Positions 42,596-52,292 of a DNA stretch of 64,000 bases are shown here, in pieces. The stretch's first letter is position 1. Each line of letters opens with the position of its first letter. Location of the stretch: NCBI RefSeq assembly GCF_007829885.1, contig NZ_VIWW01000001.1:5580001-5644000 (forward strand), read 5' to 3'. The DNA is from Streptomyces brevispora (GTDB lineage Bacteria; Actinomycetota; Actinomycetes; Streptomycetales; Streptomycetaceae). Below the pieces are notes generated by a model. That model saw only the letters and a program-made list of their open reading frames with translations, ran no database searches and was not told the origin of the DNA. A program made the position numbers and the translations under genes.

Positions 42596-45500
42596 GAGCT
42601 CATCCGTTCTGTCCGGGTCCGGCGGCGGAGTGCCGGCCGGGCCTTCGGGGCGGGTGCGGCCTGGAGGGAGGCGATGTGCTCGGCGAGCCGGGCGGGCGTG
42701 GGGCGCTGGAAGAGGTCGCGCACGGTCAGCCGGACACCGAGTGAACCGGCGATGTGGTTGGTGAGGCGGGCGCCCAGCAGCGAATGCCCGCCGTGGTGGA
42801 AGAAGTCGTCGTCGATCGTGAGGGCGGCGCTCACGCCGAGGGCGTCGGCGAAGAGAGCGACCAGCCGCTCTTCGAGCGGGGTGCGCGGCGGGCGTCCGTC
42901 GGCGCGGGCCGTGGCCTGCGGGATGGGCAGGGCCCGCTTGTCGATCTTTCCGTTGGGCGTGAGGGGCAGCCGGTCCAGGGGGGTCAGATAGGTGGGCACG
43001 AGGTGCTCGGGGAGCCGGTCGGCCAGGTGGCGGCGGACGTCGTCCACCGTGAGCTGTGCGGAGCCGGACGCGGATACGGATGCGGCATCTTCGACGAAGT
43101 AGGCGGCGAGGCGGTCGCGATGGACGGTGATGGTGGCTTGGGTGATGTGGGGGTGGGTGAGGAGGGTGGTTTCGATTTCGTTGGGTTCGATGCGGAAGCC
43201 GCGGATTTTGATTTGGTTGTCGGCGCGGCCGTCGTAGTGGAGGTTGCCGTGGTGGTCGTGGTGGGCGAGGTCGCCGGTGCGGTAGAGGTGGGTGCCGGGG
43301 GGTCCGTAGGGGTTGGGGATGAAGTGGGTGGCGGTGGTGTCGGGTCGTTTGTGGTAGCCGTGGGCGAGGCCGTGGCCGGCGAGGTAGAGGTGGCCGGTGG
43401 TGCCGGGTGGGGTGAGGTTGAGGTGGTTGTCGAGGATGTAGGTGGTTTTGTTGGTGAGGGGGGTGCCGATGGGGGTGGTGGTGTGTTGGTGGGTGGGGTT
43501 GGGGGTGTGGGTGGTGGTGAAGCCCATGGATTCGGCGGGGCCGTAGCCGTTGGTGATGGTGAGGTGGGGGTGGTGTTGGTGGAGTTTGTGGATGTGGGTG
43601 GGTGAGGCGGCTTCGCCTGCGGTGTAGGTGGTGGTGAGGGTGGTGAAGGCGTGGGGGTGTTCGTCGGTGAGGTAGTTGAAGAGGCTGGCGGAGAGTTGGA
43701 GCATGGTGACGTGGTGGTGGTTGGCGAGTTGGGTGATGAGGGTGGGTTCGGGTTTTTGTCCGGGTTGGAGGATGGTGGTGGCTCCGTGGAGGAGTGCGCC
43801 CCAGAATTCGAGGCTGAAGGCGTCCCAGGAGACGGGTGAGCATTGGAGGAAGACTTCGTTGGGTCCGAAGGTTCCGTAGTTCTGTGCGGTGAGGGTGGAG
43901 ACGAGGTTGCGGTGGGAGGAGAGGATGCCTTTGGGGCGTCCGGTCGAGCCGGAGGTGAACATCAGGCATGCCACGTCGGTGCTGGTGAGGGGGGTGCCGA
44001 GGTTGTTTTCCGGGAGGGCGGTGAGCTGTTCGGGCTTGTCGGTCACCGTGGTCCAGGGCCCGTTCAGCCGTTGTGAAAGTTCGGTGTTCGTGACGAGGTG
44101 GGTGATGCCGGCGTCGTGGGCGGCGGTGCGTAGGCGCTCGTCGGGGAAGTCGGGGTCCAGGAGGGTGTATCCGGCTCCGGTCTTTGTCACGGCGATGACG
44201 GCTGTTGCGAAGTCCGTGCCGCGTTCGAGCAGGACGCCGGCCATGTCGCCGCGTTTGAGGCCGAGTTGTTGCAGGTGGTGGGCCCACTGGTTCGCGGTTG
44301 TGTTGAGTTCCGCGTAGGTCGTCTGACGGTCGCCGTCGATGAGTGCGGTCTTGTCGGGGCGGAGTGCTGCCTGTTCCTCGAACCGTTGGGTCAGTGTTGC
44401 GTCGTCGATGTCGGTGGTGGTGCCGGCCCAGGGGCCGGTGAGCAGTTCGCGTTCGGTCGCGGTGAGGACGTCCAGGTCGGCGAGGTGCAGTTCCGGGTCC
44501 GCCAGGGCCTGTTGCAGGACCGATCCCAGGACCGACACCATCCTGCGTACCGTCGCCTCGTCGAACACATCCCGGGCGAAGAGGACCGCACCGTGCAGAC
44601 GCTTGCTGTCGTCGGAGCGGAGCAGGAACTCCAGGTCGAACTTGGCCGAGCCGCTGAGTACCCCGAACACCTCGGCTTTCTGAACACCGGACAGGCTCAC
44701 CTCCGGCAGCCCGCCCGCCTCCAGACCGAGGCAGATCTGGAAGAGGGGGTGTCGGGCGAGGGTGCGGGTGGGGTTGACGGCGTCGAGGACGAGGTCGAAG
44801 GGGGCTTCCTGGTGGGCGAACGCGTCGAGGTCCGTCGCACGGACGTGCTTGAGGAGTTCACGGAACGTCGGGTCGCCGGTGGTGCTGGTGCGCAGGACCA
44901 GTGTGTTGACGAAGAACCCGACGAGGTCCTCCAGCCCCTCGTGGCCCCGGCCCGCGACCGGTGAGCCGATGGCCAGATCGGTGCCCGCGCCGAGGCGGGT
45001 CAGGGCCGCGACCAGGGCGGCGTGCACGACCATGAACGGCGTGCACCCCTCGGCCCGGGACAGTTCGGTCACCCGCTCGAAGAGATCCGGGCCCAGGTCC
45101 ACAGTGACTTCCCCGCCGTGGTGGGTGGCGTGGGCGGGGCGGGGGCGGTCGAGGTTGAGGCTGTGTTCCTGGGGGAGGCCGGCCAGGGTCGTGCGCCAGA
45201 AGTCGAGCTCCTGGGTGACGAGGCTCCCCGGCTCGTCCTCGGAGCCGAGGACGCGCCGTTGCCACTGTGCGTAGTCGGTGTACTGGACCGGCAGCGGGTC
45301 CAGGATGGGTCCGCCGGTTCCGTCGGTTCCGGCCAGGCGGGCTTCGTACGCCCGGGAGAGGTCGCTGAAGAAGGGGATGTTGGAGCCGCCGTCGGTGGCG
45401 ATGTGGTGGAGCAGGAGCAGCAGGACCTGGGATCCGCCACCGAGGTCGAACAGTGTGACACGCAGGGGCAGTTCGCTGCGGAGGTCGAAGACGTGGGCTG

Positions 45501-48500
45501 CCGCGGCGGCCAGTTCCGTATCGAGGTCTTCGGCGTCGACGTGGCGGTGCGTGACGGAGATGAGGGTGTCCGACGGGGGAAGGACCCGCTGGCGGGGTTC
45601 GCCGTCCACGGTCTCGAAGACGGTCCTGAGCGGTGCGTGGCGTTCGGCGACATCGTTGAGCGCCGCCGCCAACGCCTCCGTGTCGAGGGCGCCTTGGACG
45701 CGTACGGCGATGGGGACGTTGTACGCGGCGGTCCCACCGTCGAGGTCGGCCAGCAGCCACAGCCTTTGCTGGGCGTACGAGGCCGGCGGGGGCCCGTCCT
45801 GGTCCTCGACCGGGACGAGCGGGGGCAGCGCGGGTGTGCCGTTCCGCGCGGCGACGTGTTCGGCCAGGCGGGCCGGTGTCGGGTGCTGGAAGACGTCGCG
45901 GATGGTCAGCCGGACGCCCAGGGCATCGGCGACGTGATTGGTCAGGCGCGCGGCCAGCAGGGAATGCCCGCCCAGTGTGAAGAAGTCGTCGTCGACGCCG
46001 ACCGGTTGCGTCGTCCGCAGGGTCTTGGCGAACAGCGCGACCAGGATCTCTTCGCCCTGACTACGCGGTGCGCGCCGCGTCACCGAGGCCATCTGCGGGG
46101 CGGGCAGGGCCCGCTTGTCGATCTTCCCGTTCGGCGTGAGGGGCAGTCGGTCCAGCACGATCACCTGTGACGGGACCATGTGCTCCGGCAGCCGTTCCGC
46201 GACATGGAGCCGCAGGTCCTCGTTGGCGGAGCCGATCTCTCCGTCCAGGTCCTGGACGACGTACGCGACCAGCTGCTCCTGGTGGACGGTGATGGTGGCT
46301 TGGGTGATGTGGGGGTGGGCGAGGAGGGTGGTTTCGATTTCGTTGGGTTCGATGCGGAAGCCGCGGATTTTGATTTGGTTGTCGGCGCGGCCGTCGTAGT
46401 GGAGGTTGCCGTGGTGGTCGTGGTGGGCGAGGTCGCCGGTGCGGTAGAGGTGGGTGCCGGGGGGTCCGTAGGGGTTGGGGATGAAGTGGGTGGCGGTGGT
46501 GTCGGGTCGTTTGTGGTAGCCGTGGGCGAGGCCGTGGCCGGCGAGGTAGAGGTGGCCGGTGGTGCCGGGTGGGGTGAGGTTGAGGTGGTTGTCGAGGATG
46601 TAGGTGGTTTTGTTGGTGAGGGGGGTGCCGATGGGGGTGGTGGTGTGTTGGTGGGTGGGGTTGGGGGTGTGGGTGGTGGTGAAGCCCATGGATTCGGCGG
46701 GGCCGTAGCCGTTGGTGATGGTGAGGTGGGGGTGGTGTTGGTGGAGTTTGTGGATGTGGGTGGGTGAGGCGGCTTCGCCTGCGGTGTAGGTGGTGGTGAG
46801 GGTGGTGAAGGCGTGGGGGTGTTCGTCGGTGAGGTAGTTGAAGAGGCTGGCGGAGAGTTGGAGCATGGTGACGTGGTGGTGGTTGGCGAGTTGGGTGATG
46901 AGGGTGGGTTCGGGTTTTTGTCCGGGTTGGAGGATGGTGGTGGCTCCGTGGAGGAGTGCGCCCCAGAATTCGAGGCTGAAGGCGTCCCAGGAGACGGGTG
47001 AGCATTGGAGGAAGACTTCGTTGGGTCCGAAGGTTCCGTAGTTCTGTGCGGTGAGGGTGGAGACGAGGTTGCGGTGGGAGGAGAGGATGCCTTTGGGGCG
47101 TCCGGTCGAGCCGGAGGTGAACATCAGGCATGCCACGTCGGTGCTGGTGAGGGGGGTGCCGAGGTTGTTTTCCGGGAGGGCGGTGAGCTGTTCGGGCTTG
47201 TCGGTCACCGTGGTCCAGGGCCCGTTCAGCCGTTGTGAAAGTTCGGTGTTCGTGACGAGGTGGGTGATGCCGGCGTCGTGGGCGGCGGTGCGTAGGCGCT
47301 CGTCGGGGAAGTCGGGGTCCAGGAGGGTGTATCCGGCTCCGGTCTTTGTCACGGCGATGACGGCTGTTGCGAAGTCCGTGCCGCGTTCGAGCAGGACGCC
47401 GGCCATGTCGCCGCGTTTGAGGCCGAGTTGTTGCAGGTGGTGGGCCCACTGGTTCGCGGTTGTGTTGAGTTCCGCGTAGGTCGTCTGACGGTCGCCGTCG
47501 ATGAGTGCGGTCTTGTCGGGGCGGAGTGCTGCCTGTTCCTCGAACCGTTGGGTCAGTGTTGCGTCGTCGATGTCGGTGGTGGTGCCGGCCCAGGGGCCGG
47601 TGAGCAGTTCGCGTTCGGTCGTGGTGAGGACGTCCAGGTCGGCGAGGTGCAGTTCCGGGTCCGCCAGGGCCTGTTGCAGGACCGATCCCAGGACCGACAC
47701 CATCCTGCGTACCGTCGCCTCGTCGAACACATCCCGGGCGAAGACAGCGGTGGTCCGGAGCTCCTTCTCGTCGTCCGAGCGCAGGAAGAACTCCAGGTCG
47801 AACTTGGCCGAGCCGTTGGCAAGCGTCTCGGCGCTGGCCGTCCTGACGCCCGGCAGGTCGAGGGCGGGCACACCGCCCGTCTCCAGCGCCAGGCAGATCT
47901 GGAAGAGGGGGTGTCGGGCGAGGGTGCGGGTGGGGTTGACGGCGTCGAGGACGAGGTCGAAGGGGGCTTCCTGGTGGGCGAACGCGTCGAGGTCCGTCGC
48001 ACGGACGTGTTCGAGGAGTTCACGGAACGTCGGGTCGCCGGTGGTGCTGGTGCGCAGGACCAGTGTGTTGACGAAGAACCCCACCAGACCCTGGAGTTGC
48101 TCGTCGCCGCGCCCTGCGGCGGGCGAGCCGATGGCCAGATCGGCGCCCGCGCCGAGGCGGGTCAGGGCCGCGACCAGGGCGGCGTGCACGACCATGAACG
48201 GCGTGCACCCCTCGGCCCGGGACAGTTCGGTCACCCGCTCGAAGAGATCCGGGCCCAGGTCCACAGTGACTTCCCCGCCGTGGTGGGAGGCGTGGGCGGG
48301 GCGGGGGCGGTCGAGGTTGAGGCTGTGTTCCTGGGGGAGGCCGGCCAGGGTCGTGCGCCAGAAGTCGAGCTCCTGGGCGACGAGGCTCCCCGGCTCGTCC
48401 TCGGAGCCGAGGACGCGCCGTTGCCACTGTGCGTAGTCGGTGTACTGGACCGGCAGCGGGTCCAGGACGGGTCCGCCGGTTCCGTCGGTTCCGGCCAGGC

Positions 48501-51500
48501 GGGCTTCGTACGCCCGGGAGAGGTCGCTGAAGAAGGGGATGTTGGAGCCGCCGTCGGTGGCGATGTGGTGGAGCAGGAGCAGCAGGACCTGGGATCCGCC
48601 ACCGAGGTCGAACAGTGTGACACGCAGGGGCAGTTCGCTGCGGAGGTCGAAGACGTGGGCTGCCGCGGCGGCCAGTTCCGTATCGAGGTCTTCGGCGTCG
48701 ACGTGGCGGTGCGTGACGGAGATGAGCGTGTCCGACGGGGGAAGGACCCGCTGGCGGGGTTCGCCGTCCACGGTCTCGAAGACGGTCCTGAGCGGTGCGT
48801 GGCGTTCGGCGACATCGTTGAGCGCCGCCGCCAACGCCTCCGTGTCGAGGGCGCCTTGGACGCGTACGGCGATGGGGACGTTGTACGCGGCGGTCCCACC
48901 GTCGAGGTCGGCCAGCAGCCACAGCCGTCGCTGGGCGTACGAGGCCGGCGGAAGCCCGTCCTGGTCCTCCGCCGGAACGAGCGCGGGGAGCGCCGGTGCA
49001 CCCTTCTTCCCGGCCACGTGTTCCGCGAGGCGGGCCGGTGTCGGGTGCTGGAAGACGTCGCGGATGGTCAGCCGGACGCCCAGGGCATCGGCGACGTGAT
49101 TGGTCAGGCGCGCGGCCAGCAGGGAATGCCCGCCCAGTGTGAAGAAGCTGTCGTCGACGGTGGGGGTGTCGGGCAGGCCGAGGGTCCTCGCGAACAGCGC
49201 CACCAGGATCTCTTCCTCGGCCGTCCGGGCTGCGCGACCGCCTCCGGAGGTGACCGACGGGGCGGGCAGGGCTCGCTTGTCGATCTTCCCGTTCGCCGTG
49301 AAGGGCAGCCGGTCCAGGCGTGTCAGGTAGGCGGGTACGAGGTGTTCGGGGAGCCGGTCCGCCAGGTGGCGGCGGACCTCTTCGAGGTGCACGGGCTGAT
49401 CGGAGACCACGTAGGCGGCGAGCCGCTGGTCGTGGAGGGTGACCACCGCCCGGGAGATACCGGGGTGGGTGAGGAGAGCGGCCTCGATCTCACCGGGCTC
49501 GATCCGGAAGCCGCGGACCTTGACCTGGTCGTCGGCCCGGCCCTCGTAGTGCAGGACGCCGTTCCGGTCGAAGTGGGCGAGGTCGCCGGTGCGGTAGAGA
49601 CGGCTGCCCGGTCCGCCGAAGGGGTGCGGGACGAAGCGGACGGCGCTGATGTCGGGCCGCCCCTGGTAGCCGTGGGCGAGACCGTCGCCCGCGAGGTAGA
49701 GCTCGCCCGTGGTGCCCGGCGGGCACAGCCTCAGCCGGCTGTCCAGGATGTACGCGGGCTTGTTGACCAGCGGCGAACCGATGGGAATCACCGGATGAGG
49801 CTCGGCGCCCGGCTCGACGGTGTGCGTGGTCGCGAAGATCATCGCCTCGGCGGGTCCGTAGCCGTTGACGACGGCCATACCGGGCCGGAGCCGCTGCAGG
49901 GCGTGGACATGGGCGGGGGAGGCCGCCTCGCCGACGGTGAAGGCGGTGGTGACGGACGCGAACGCTTCGGGATGTTCGTCGACGAGATAGTTGAAGAGGG
50001 TGGCGGACAGCAGCAGGGTGGTGATGTGGTGCCGCCGCGCCAGTTCGTCGACGATCGCCGGTTCGGGTTTCTGCCCCGGCTGGAGCACGGCGGTCCCGCC
50101 GTGCAGCAGGGCCCCCCAGAGCTCCAGGCTGAACGCGTCCCACGAGACGGGGGAGCACTGGAGGATGACCTGGTCGGGGCCGAAGGGGAGATAGCTCTGC
50201 CGGGTGAGGGTCGAGACGAGATTGCGGTGGGAGGACAGGATGCCCTTGGGCCGGCCGGTCGAGCCCGAGGTGAACATCAGGCACGCCGCGTCCTCGGCGG
50301 TGAGCGGCAGGCCGAGATTTTCGGTCTCCCGGTCCGGGAGCTGGGCGGGGGCCTCGGTGTGGGTGGCCCACCCGCCGGTGATGCGGCCGGCCAGCTCCGG
50401 GCGGGTGACGAGGTGGCCGATGCCCGCGTCGTCGGCCGCCGAGCGGAGGCGTTCGTCCGGGAAGTCGGGGTCGAGCAGCACATGCGCGGCGCCGGTCTTC
50501 AGGACCGCGAGGAGAGCGGTGACGAAGAGGGTGCTCCGCTCGAAGAGGACGCCCGCCATGTCACCGCGGCCCAGGCCCCGGGAGCGCAGGTGCCGGGCCC
50601 ACCGGTTGGCGTCGGCGTTGAGCGCGGCGTACGTGACCCGCCGGTCCCGGTCGATCAGCGCGGTGCTGTCCGGGAACCGTGCGGCCTGCTCCTCGAACCG
50701 CTCCACCAGTGTCGTGTCGTCGGGCTCCACCACCGGTCCGGCCCACCGGCCGGTCAGCAGCTCGCGCTCGGTGCCGGACAGCACCTCCAGGTCGGCGACC
50801 CTGCTCGCGGTCGGCTCCTCGATGGCGAGGGTCCCGGTGAGGAATTGGGCGAACCGGTCCTGGTGGGCGGCGACGGCGTCCACGTCGACGCCCTCGACCG
50901 GGGTGTCGAAGTCGATGCGCAGTCCGCTCGCCGCCCCCAGGTCGAAGACGGTGATGCTCAGGTCGTCGACGGGGCCGTTGCTGACGTTGTGGTTGACGCT
51001 CGGGTGACCGCACACGGTCAGCTCCGAGTTGAAGCCCATGATGTTGATGACGGGCGAGGCGAGTCTGCGCGAGCCGTCGAGGGCACCGGCGTCCCGGCAC
51101 AGATCCTCGTACCGGGTCATCTGGTGGCGCAGACCGTACTTGACCTCGGCGGTCACCGACCGCACCAGTGAGCCGAGCGGCTCCTCGGGCCGGACGCGCA
51201 ACCGCAGCGGGACGATGTTCGACAACATGCCGGGCGTGCTCCGCGCGGTCTTCGACTTCCGGCCCGGCACCGGCAGGGCGGCCACCAGCTCGTCCTGGCC
51301 CGTGACCCGGTGCAGGTACACCGTGAACAGCGCCACCAGGAGGACGGACCAGGAGACCCGCTCGGTACGGGCCACGGCCCGCAGCCGCTCGGCATCCGCC
51401 GGGGACACCCGGACGCTGCGCCGGGCGAAGGGCAGTCCGCCGTGCGCCGGGGCGGCCCGGCCGGTCCCCCGGACGATGCTGGGCGCGTCCGGAGCACCGG

Positions 51501-52137
51501 CCAAGTGCTCCCGCCAGCCCTCCCGTTCGGCGGCAGCCTCTTCGGAGAGCCGGTGGGCGCTGTCCTCGGCCAGGAGGTCGGTGAGCCGTCCGAAGGGGGA
51601 GGCGTCCCACGGCTCGCCCGCCACCGCCTGCTCGTACAGGGCGATCAGCCGCGCCAGGAGCATCCCCACGCCCAGGCCGTCGATGACCAGGTGGTGGAAG
51701 CCGTAGAAGTAGAAGTACCGCTCCTCGCCCAGCTTGAAGAGCGCGCAGCGCACGGGAGCCTGGCGGGTCAGGTCGTACGGGGCGCAGACCATCGCGTCGA
51801 TCAGGCGCCAGGCCGCCGCCTCCGGGTCGTCCGCCGCGCTCACGTCGGTGAACGGCAGACTGCGGGAGCCGACTTCCGTGTCGAGCAGCTGCCACACCTG
51901 CTCCCCGTCGTCCTCGAAGCGCAGGACCCGCAGCGAGTCCGCCTCCTCGGCCAGCCGCCGCCAGGCGGCCGCCATCAGCTCCGGGTCGACCGGGCCGAAG
52001 ATCTCCCTGCACTCGCCGACGCTGTACCGCAGGCCGGTGGGGTCGAGGGTGTGGGCCGTCCAGATGTCACGCTGAGCGACCGAGAGCGGCAACCGGACGG
52101 TGGCCGGGGCAGGTGCGACGGGCGCGTCGGACGGCAT
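42592..52137 (-). CDS. NRPS, trimodular C-A-T-C-A-T-C-A-T (initiating enzyme)
   Basis: A 3181-residue synthetase, first gene of the cluster. Rough domains: C1 15-440 (HHLVIDG at 149), A1 460-960, T1 970-1040, C2 1060-1490 (HHIATDG), A2 1510-2010, T2 2025-2095, C3 2110-2540, A3 2565-3070, T3 3080-3155. All A core motifs are present, with the unusual A4-region CSPVSWDAFSLE. Pocket residues by eye: A1 DALLFVGIFK; A2 and A3 both DALQYAGGFK, so modules 2 and 3 should add the same residue. C1 at the very start, with an EntF-like QRDIWTAH N-terminus, suggests acylation of residue 1 or use of an upstream donor. There is no epimerase and no TE. AGGAG precedes ATG 52137. Modules 2 and 3 are near-identical in DNA. 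Confidence 0.94.
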   Translation of the reverse strand: MPSDAPVAPAPATVRLPLSVAQRDIWTAHTLDPTGLRYSVGECREIFGPVDPELMAAAWRRLAEEADSLRVLRFEDDGEQVWQLLDTEVGSRSLPFTDVSAADDPEAAAWRLIDAMVCAPYDLTRQAPVRCALFKLGEERYFYFYGFHHLVIDGLGVGMLLARLIALYEQAVAGEPWDASPFGRLTDLLAEDSAHRLSEEAAAEREGWREHLAGAPDAPSIVRGTGRAAPAHGGLPFARRSVRVSPADAERLRAVARTERVSWSVLLVALFTVYLHRVTGQDELVAALPVPGRKSKTARSTPGMLSNIVPLRLRVRPEEPLGSLVRSVTAEVKYGLRHQMTRYEDLCRDAGALDGSRRLASPVINIMGFNSELTVCGHPSVNHNVSNGPVDDLSITVFDLGAASGLRIDFDTPVEGVDVDAVAAHQDRFAQFLTGTLAIEEPTASRVADLEVLSGTERELLTGRWAGPVVEPDDTTLVERFEEQAARFPDSTALIDRDRRVTYAALNADANRWARHLRSRGLGRGDMAGVLFERSTLFVTALLAVLKTGAAHVLLDPDFPDERLRSAADDAGIGHLVTRPELAGRITGGWATHTEAPAQLPDRETENLGLPLTAEDAACLMFTSGSTGRPKGILSSHRNLVSTLTRQSYLPFGPDQVILQCSPVSWDAFSLELWGALLHGGTAVLQPGQKPEPAIVDELARRHHITTLLLSATLFNYLVDEHPEAFASVTTAFTVGEAASPAHVHALQRLRPGMAVVNGYGPAEAMIFATTHTVEPGAEPHPVIPIGSPLVNKPAYILDSRLRLCPPGTTGELYLAGDGLAHGYQGRPDISAVRFVPHPFGGPGSRLYRTGDLAHFDRNGVLHYEGRADDQVKVRGFRIEPGEIEAALLTHPGISRAVVTLHDQRLAAYVVSDQPVHLEEVRRHLADRLPEHLVPAYLTRLDRLPFTANGKIDKRALPAPSVTSGGGRAARTAEEEILVALFARTLGLPDTPTVDDSFFTLGGHSLLAARLTNHVADALGVRLTIRDVFQHPTPARLAEHVAGKKGAPALPALVPAEDQDGLPPASYAQRRLWLLADLDGGTAAYNVPIAVRVQGALDTEALAAALNDVAERHAPLRTVFETVDGEPRQRVLPPSDTLISVTHRHVDAEDLDTELAAAAAHVFDLRSELPLRVTLFDLGGGSQVLLLLLHHIATDGGSNIPFFSDLSRAYEARLAGTDGTGGPVLDPLPVQYTDYAQWQRRVLGSEDEPGSLVAQELDFWRTTLAGLPQEHSLNLDRPRPAHASHHGGEVTVDLGPDLFERVTELSRAEGCTPFMVVHAALVAALTRLGAGADLAIGSPAAGRGDEQLQGLVGFFVNTLVLRTSTTGDPTFRELLEHVRATDLDAFAHQEAPFDLVLDAVNPTRTLARHPLFQICLALETGGVPALDLPGVRTASAETLANGSAKFDLEFFLRSDDEKELRTTAVFARDVFDEATVRRMVSVLGSVLQQALADPELHLADLDVLTTTERELLTGPWAGTTTDIDDATLTQRFEEQAALRPDKTALIDGDRQTTYAELNTTANQWAHHLQQLGLKRGDMAGVLLERGTDFATAVIAVTKTGAGYTLLDPDFPDERLRTAAHDAGITHLVTNTELSQRLNGPWTTVTDKPEQLTALPENNLGTPLTSTDVACLMFTSGSTGRPKGILSSHRNLVSTLTAQNYGTFGPNEVFLQCSPVSWDAFSLEFWGALLHGATTILQPGQKPEPTLITQLANHHHVTMLQLSASLFNYLTDEHPHAFTTLTTTYTAGEAASPTHIHKLHQHHPHLTITNGYGPAESMGFTTTHTPNPTHQHTTTPIGTPLTNKTTYILDNHLNLTPPGTTGHLYLAGHGLAHGYHKRPDTTATHFIPNPYGPPGTHLYRTGDLAHHDHHGNLHYDGRADNQIKIRGFRIEPNEIETTLLAHPHITQATITVHQEQLVAYVVQDLDGEIGSANEDLRLHVAERLPEHMVPSQVIVLDRLPLTPNGKIDKRALPAPQMASVTRRAPRSQGEEILVALFAKTLRTTQPVGVDDDFFTLGGHSLLAARLTNHVADALGVRLTIRDVFQHPTPARLAEHVAARNGTPALPPLVPVEDQDGPPPASYAQQRLWLLADLDGGTAAYNVPIAVRVQGALDTEALAAALNDVAERHAPLRTVFETVDGEPRQRVLPPSDTLISVTHRHVDAEDLDTELAAAAAHVFDLRSELPLRVTLFDLGGGSQVLLLLLHHIATDGGSNIPFFSDLSRAYEARLAGTDGTGGPILDPLPVQYTDYAQWQRRVLGSEDEPGSLVTQELDFWRTTLAGLPQEHSLNLDRPRPAHATHHGGEVTVDLGPDLFERVTELSRAEGCTPFMVVHAALVAALTRLGAGTDLAIGSPVAGRGHEGLEDLVGFFVNTLVLRTSTTGDPTFRELLKHVRATDLDAFAHQEAPFDLVLDAVNPTRTLARHPLFQICLGLEAGGLPEVSLSGVQKAEVFGVLSGSAKFDLEFLLRSDDSKRLHGAVLFARDVFDEATVRRMVSVLGSVLQQALADPELHLADLDVLTATERELLTGPWAGTTTDIDDATLTQRFEEQAALRPDKTALIDGDRQTTYAELNTTANQWAHHLQQLGLKRGDMAGVLLERGTDFATAVIAVTKTGAGYTLLDPDFPDERLRTAAHDAGITHLVTNTELSQRLNGPWTTVTDKPEQLTALPENNLGTPLTSTDVACLMFTSGSTGRPKGILSSHRNLVSTLTAQNYGTFGPNEVFLQCSPVSWDAFSLEFWGALLHGATTILQPGQKPEPTLITQLANHHHVTMLQLSASLFNYLTDEHPHAFTTLTTTYTAGEAASPTHIHKLHQHHPHLTITNGYGPAESMGFTTTHTPNPTHQHTTTPIGTPLTNKTTYILDNHLNLTPPGTTGHLYLAGHGLAHGYHKRPDTTATHFIPNPYGPPGTHLYRTGDLAHHDHHGNLHYDGRADNQIKIRGFRIEPNEIETTLLTHPHITQATITVHRDRLAAYFVEDAASVSASGSAQLTVDDVRRHLADRLPEHLVPTYLTPLDRLPLTPNGKIDKRALPIPQATARADGRPPRTPLEERLVALFADALGVSAALTIDDDFFHHGGHSLLGARLTNHIAGSLGVRLTVRDLFQRPTPARLAEHIASLQAAPAPKARPALRRRTRTERMSS
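43121..44582. repeat. Duplicated A-domain DNA, copy in module 3
   Basis: This 1462-bp block matches 46283-47744 with only a few substitutions (offset 3162 bp, one module). Neighbouring C-domain DNA (about 44744-45850 with 47906-49012) is also highly similar but more diverged. The plus strand of roughly 43125-43880 is nearly free of C (for example two C in 43441-43500), giving an encoded stretch rich in His, Thr, Pro and Asn. Confidence 0.9.
46283..47744. repeat. Duplicated A-domain DNA, copy in module 2
   Basis: Direct-repeat partner of 43121-44582, same orientation and frame, with the same C-poor plus-strand segment and the same specificity pocket. Indicates a recent module duplication or gene conversion. 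Confidence 0.9.
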
Positions 52138-52292
52138 GGGAACTCCTGGGGGAAGTCGCTGCGGAGGTGGGCCGGCCGGGCGGCCGGGTGGCGGGCTGTG
52201 CCGGGCGGGGCAGTGCCATACAACCCGCGGACGGCTCCGGGAAGCGGCAGTCGGTCCGGCGGTGCGTCAGCAGTTGGGCGGCGCGGCGGCAG

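Noticed and set aside
43125..43880. Simple-sequence G/T-rich DNA as a microsatellite or intergenic region
   Set aside because: The minus frame stays open and keeps the A-domain motifs (YRTGDL, GRADNQIKIRGFRIEP), so it is coding DNA with strong strand bias.
47428..51171. A plus-strand open frame of about 1250 codons opposite the trimodular NRPS
   Set aside because: Same antisense effect of third-position G/C bias; no recognisable domain and no ribosome-binding site.
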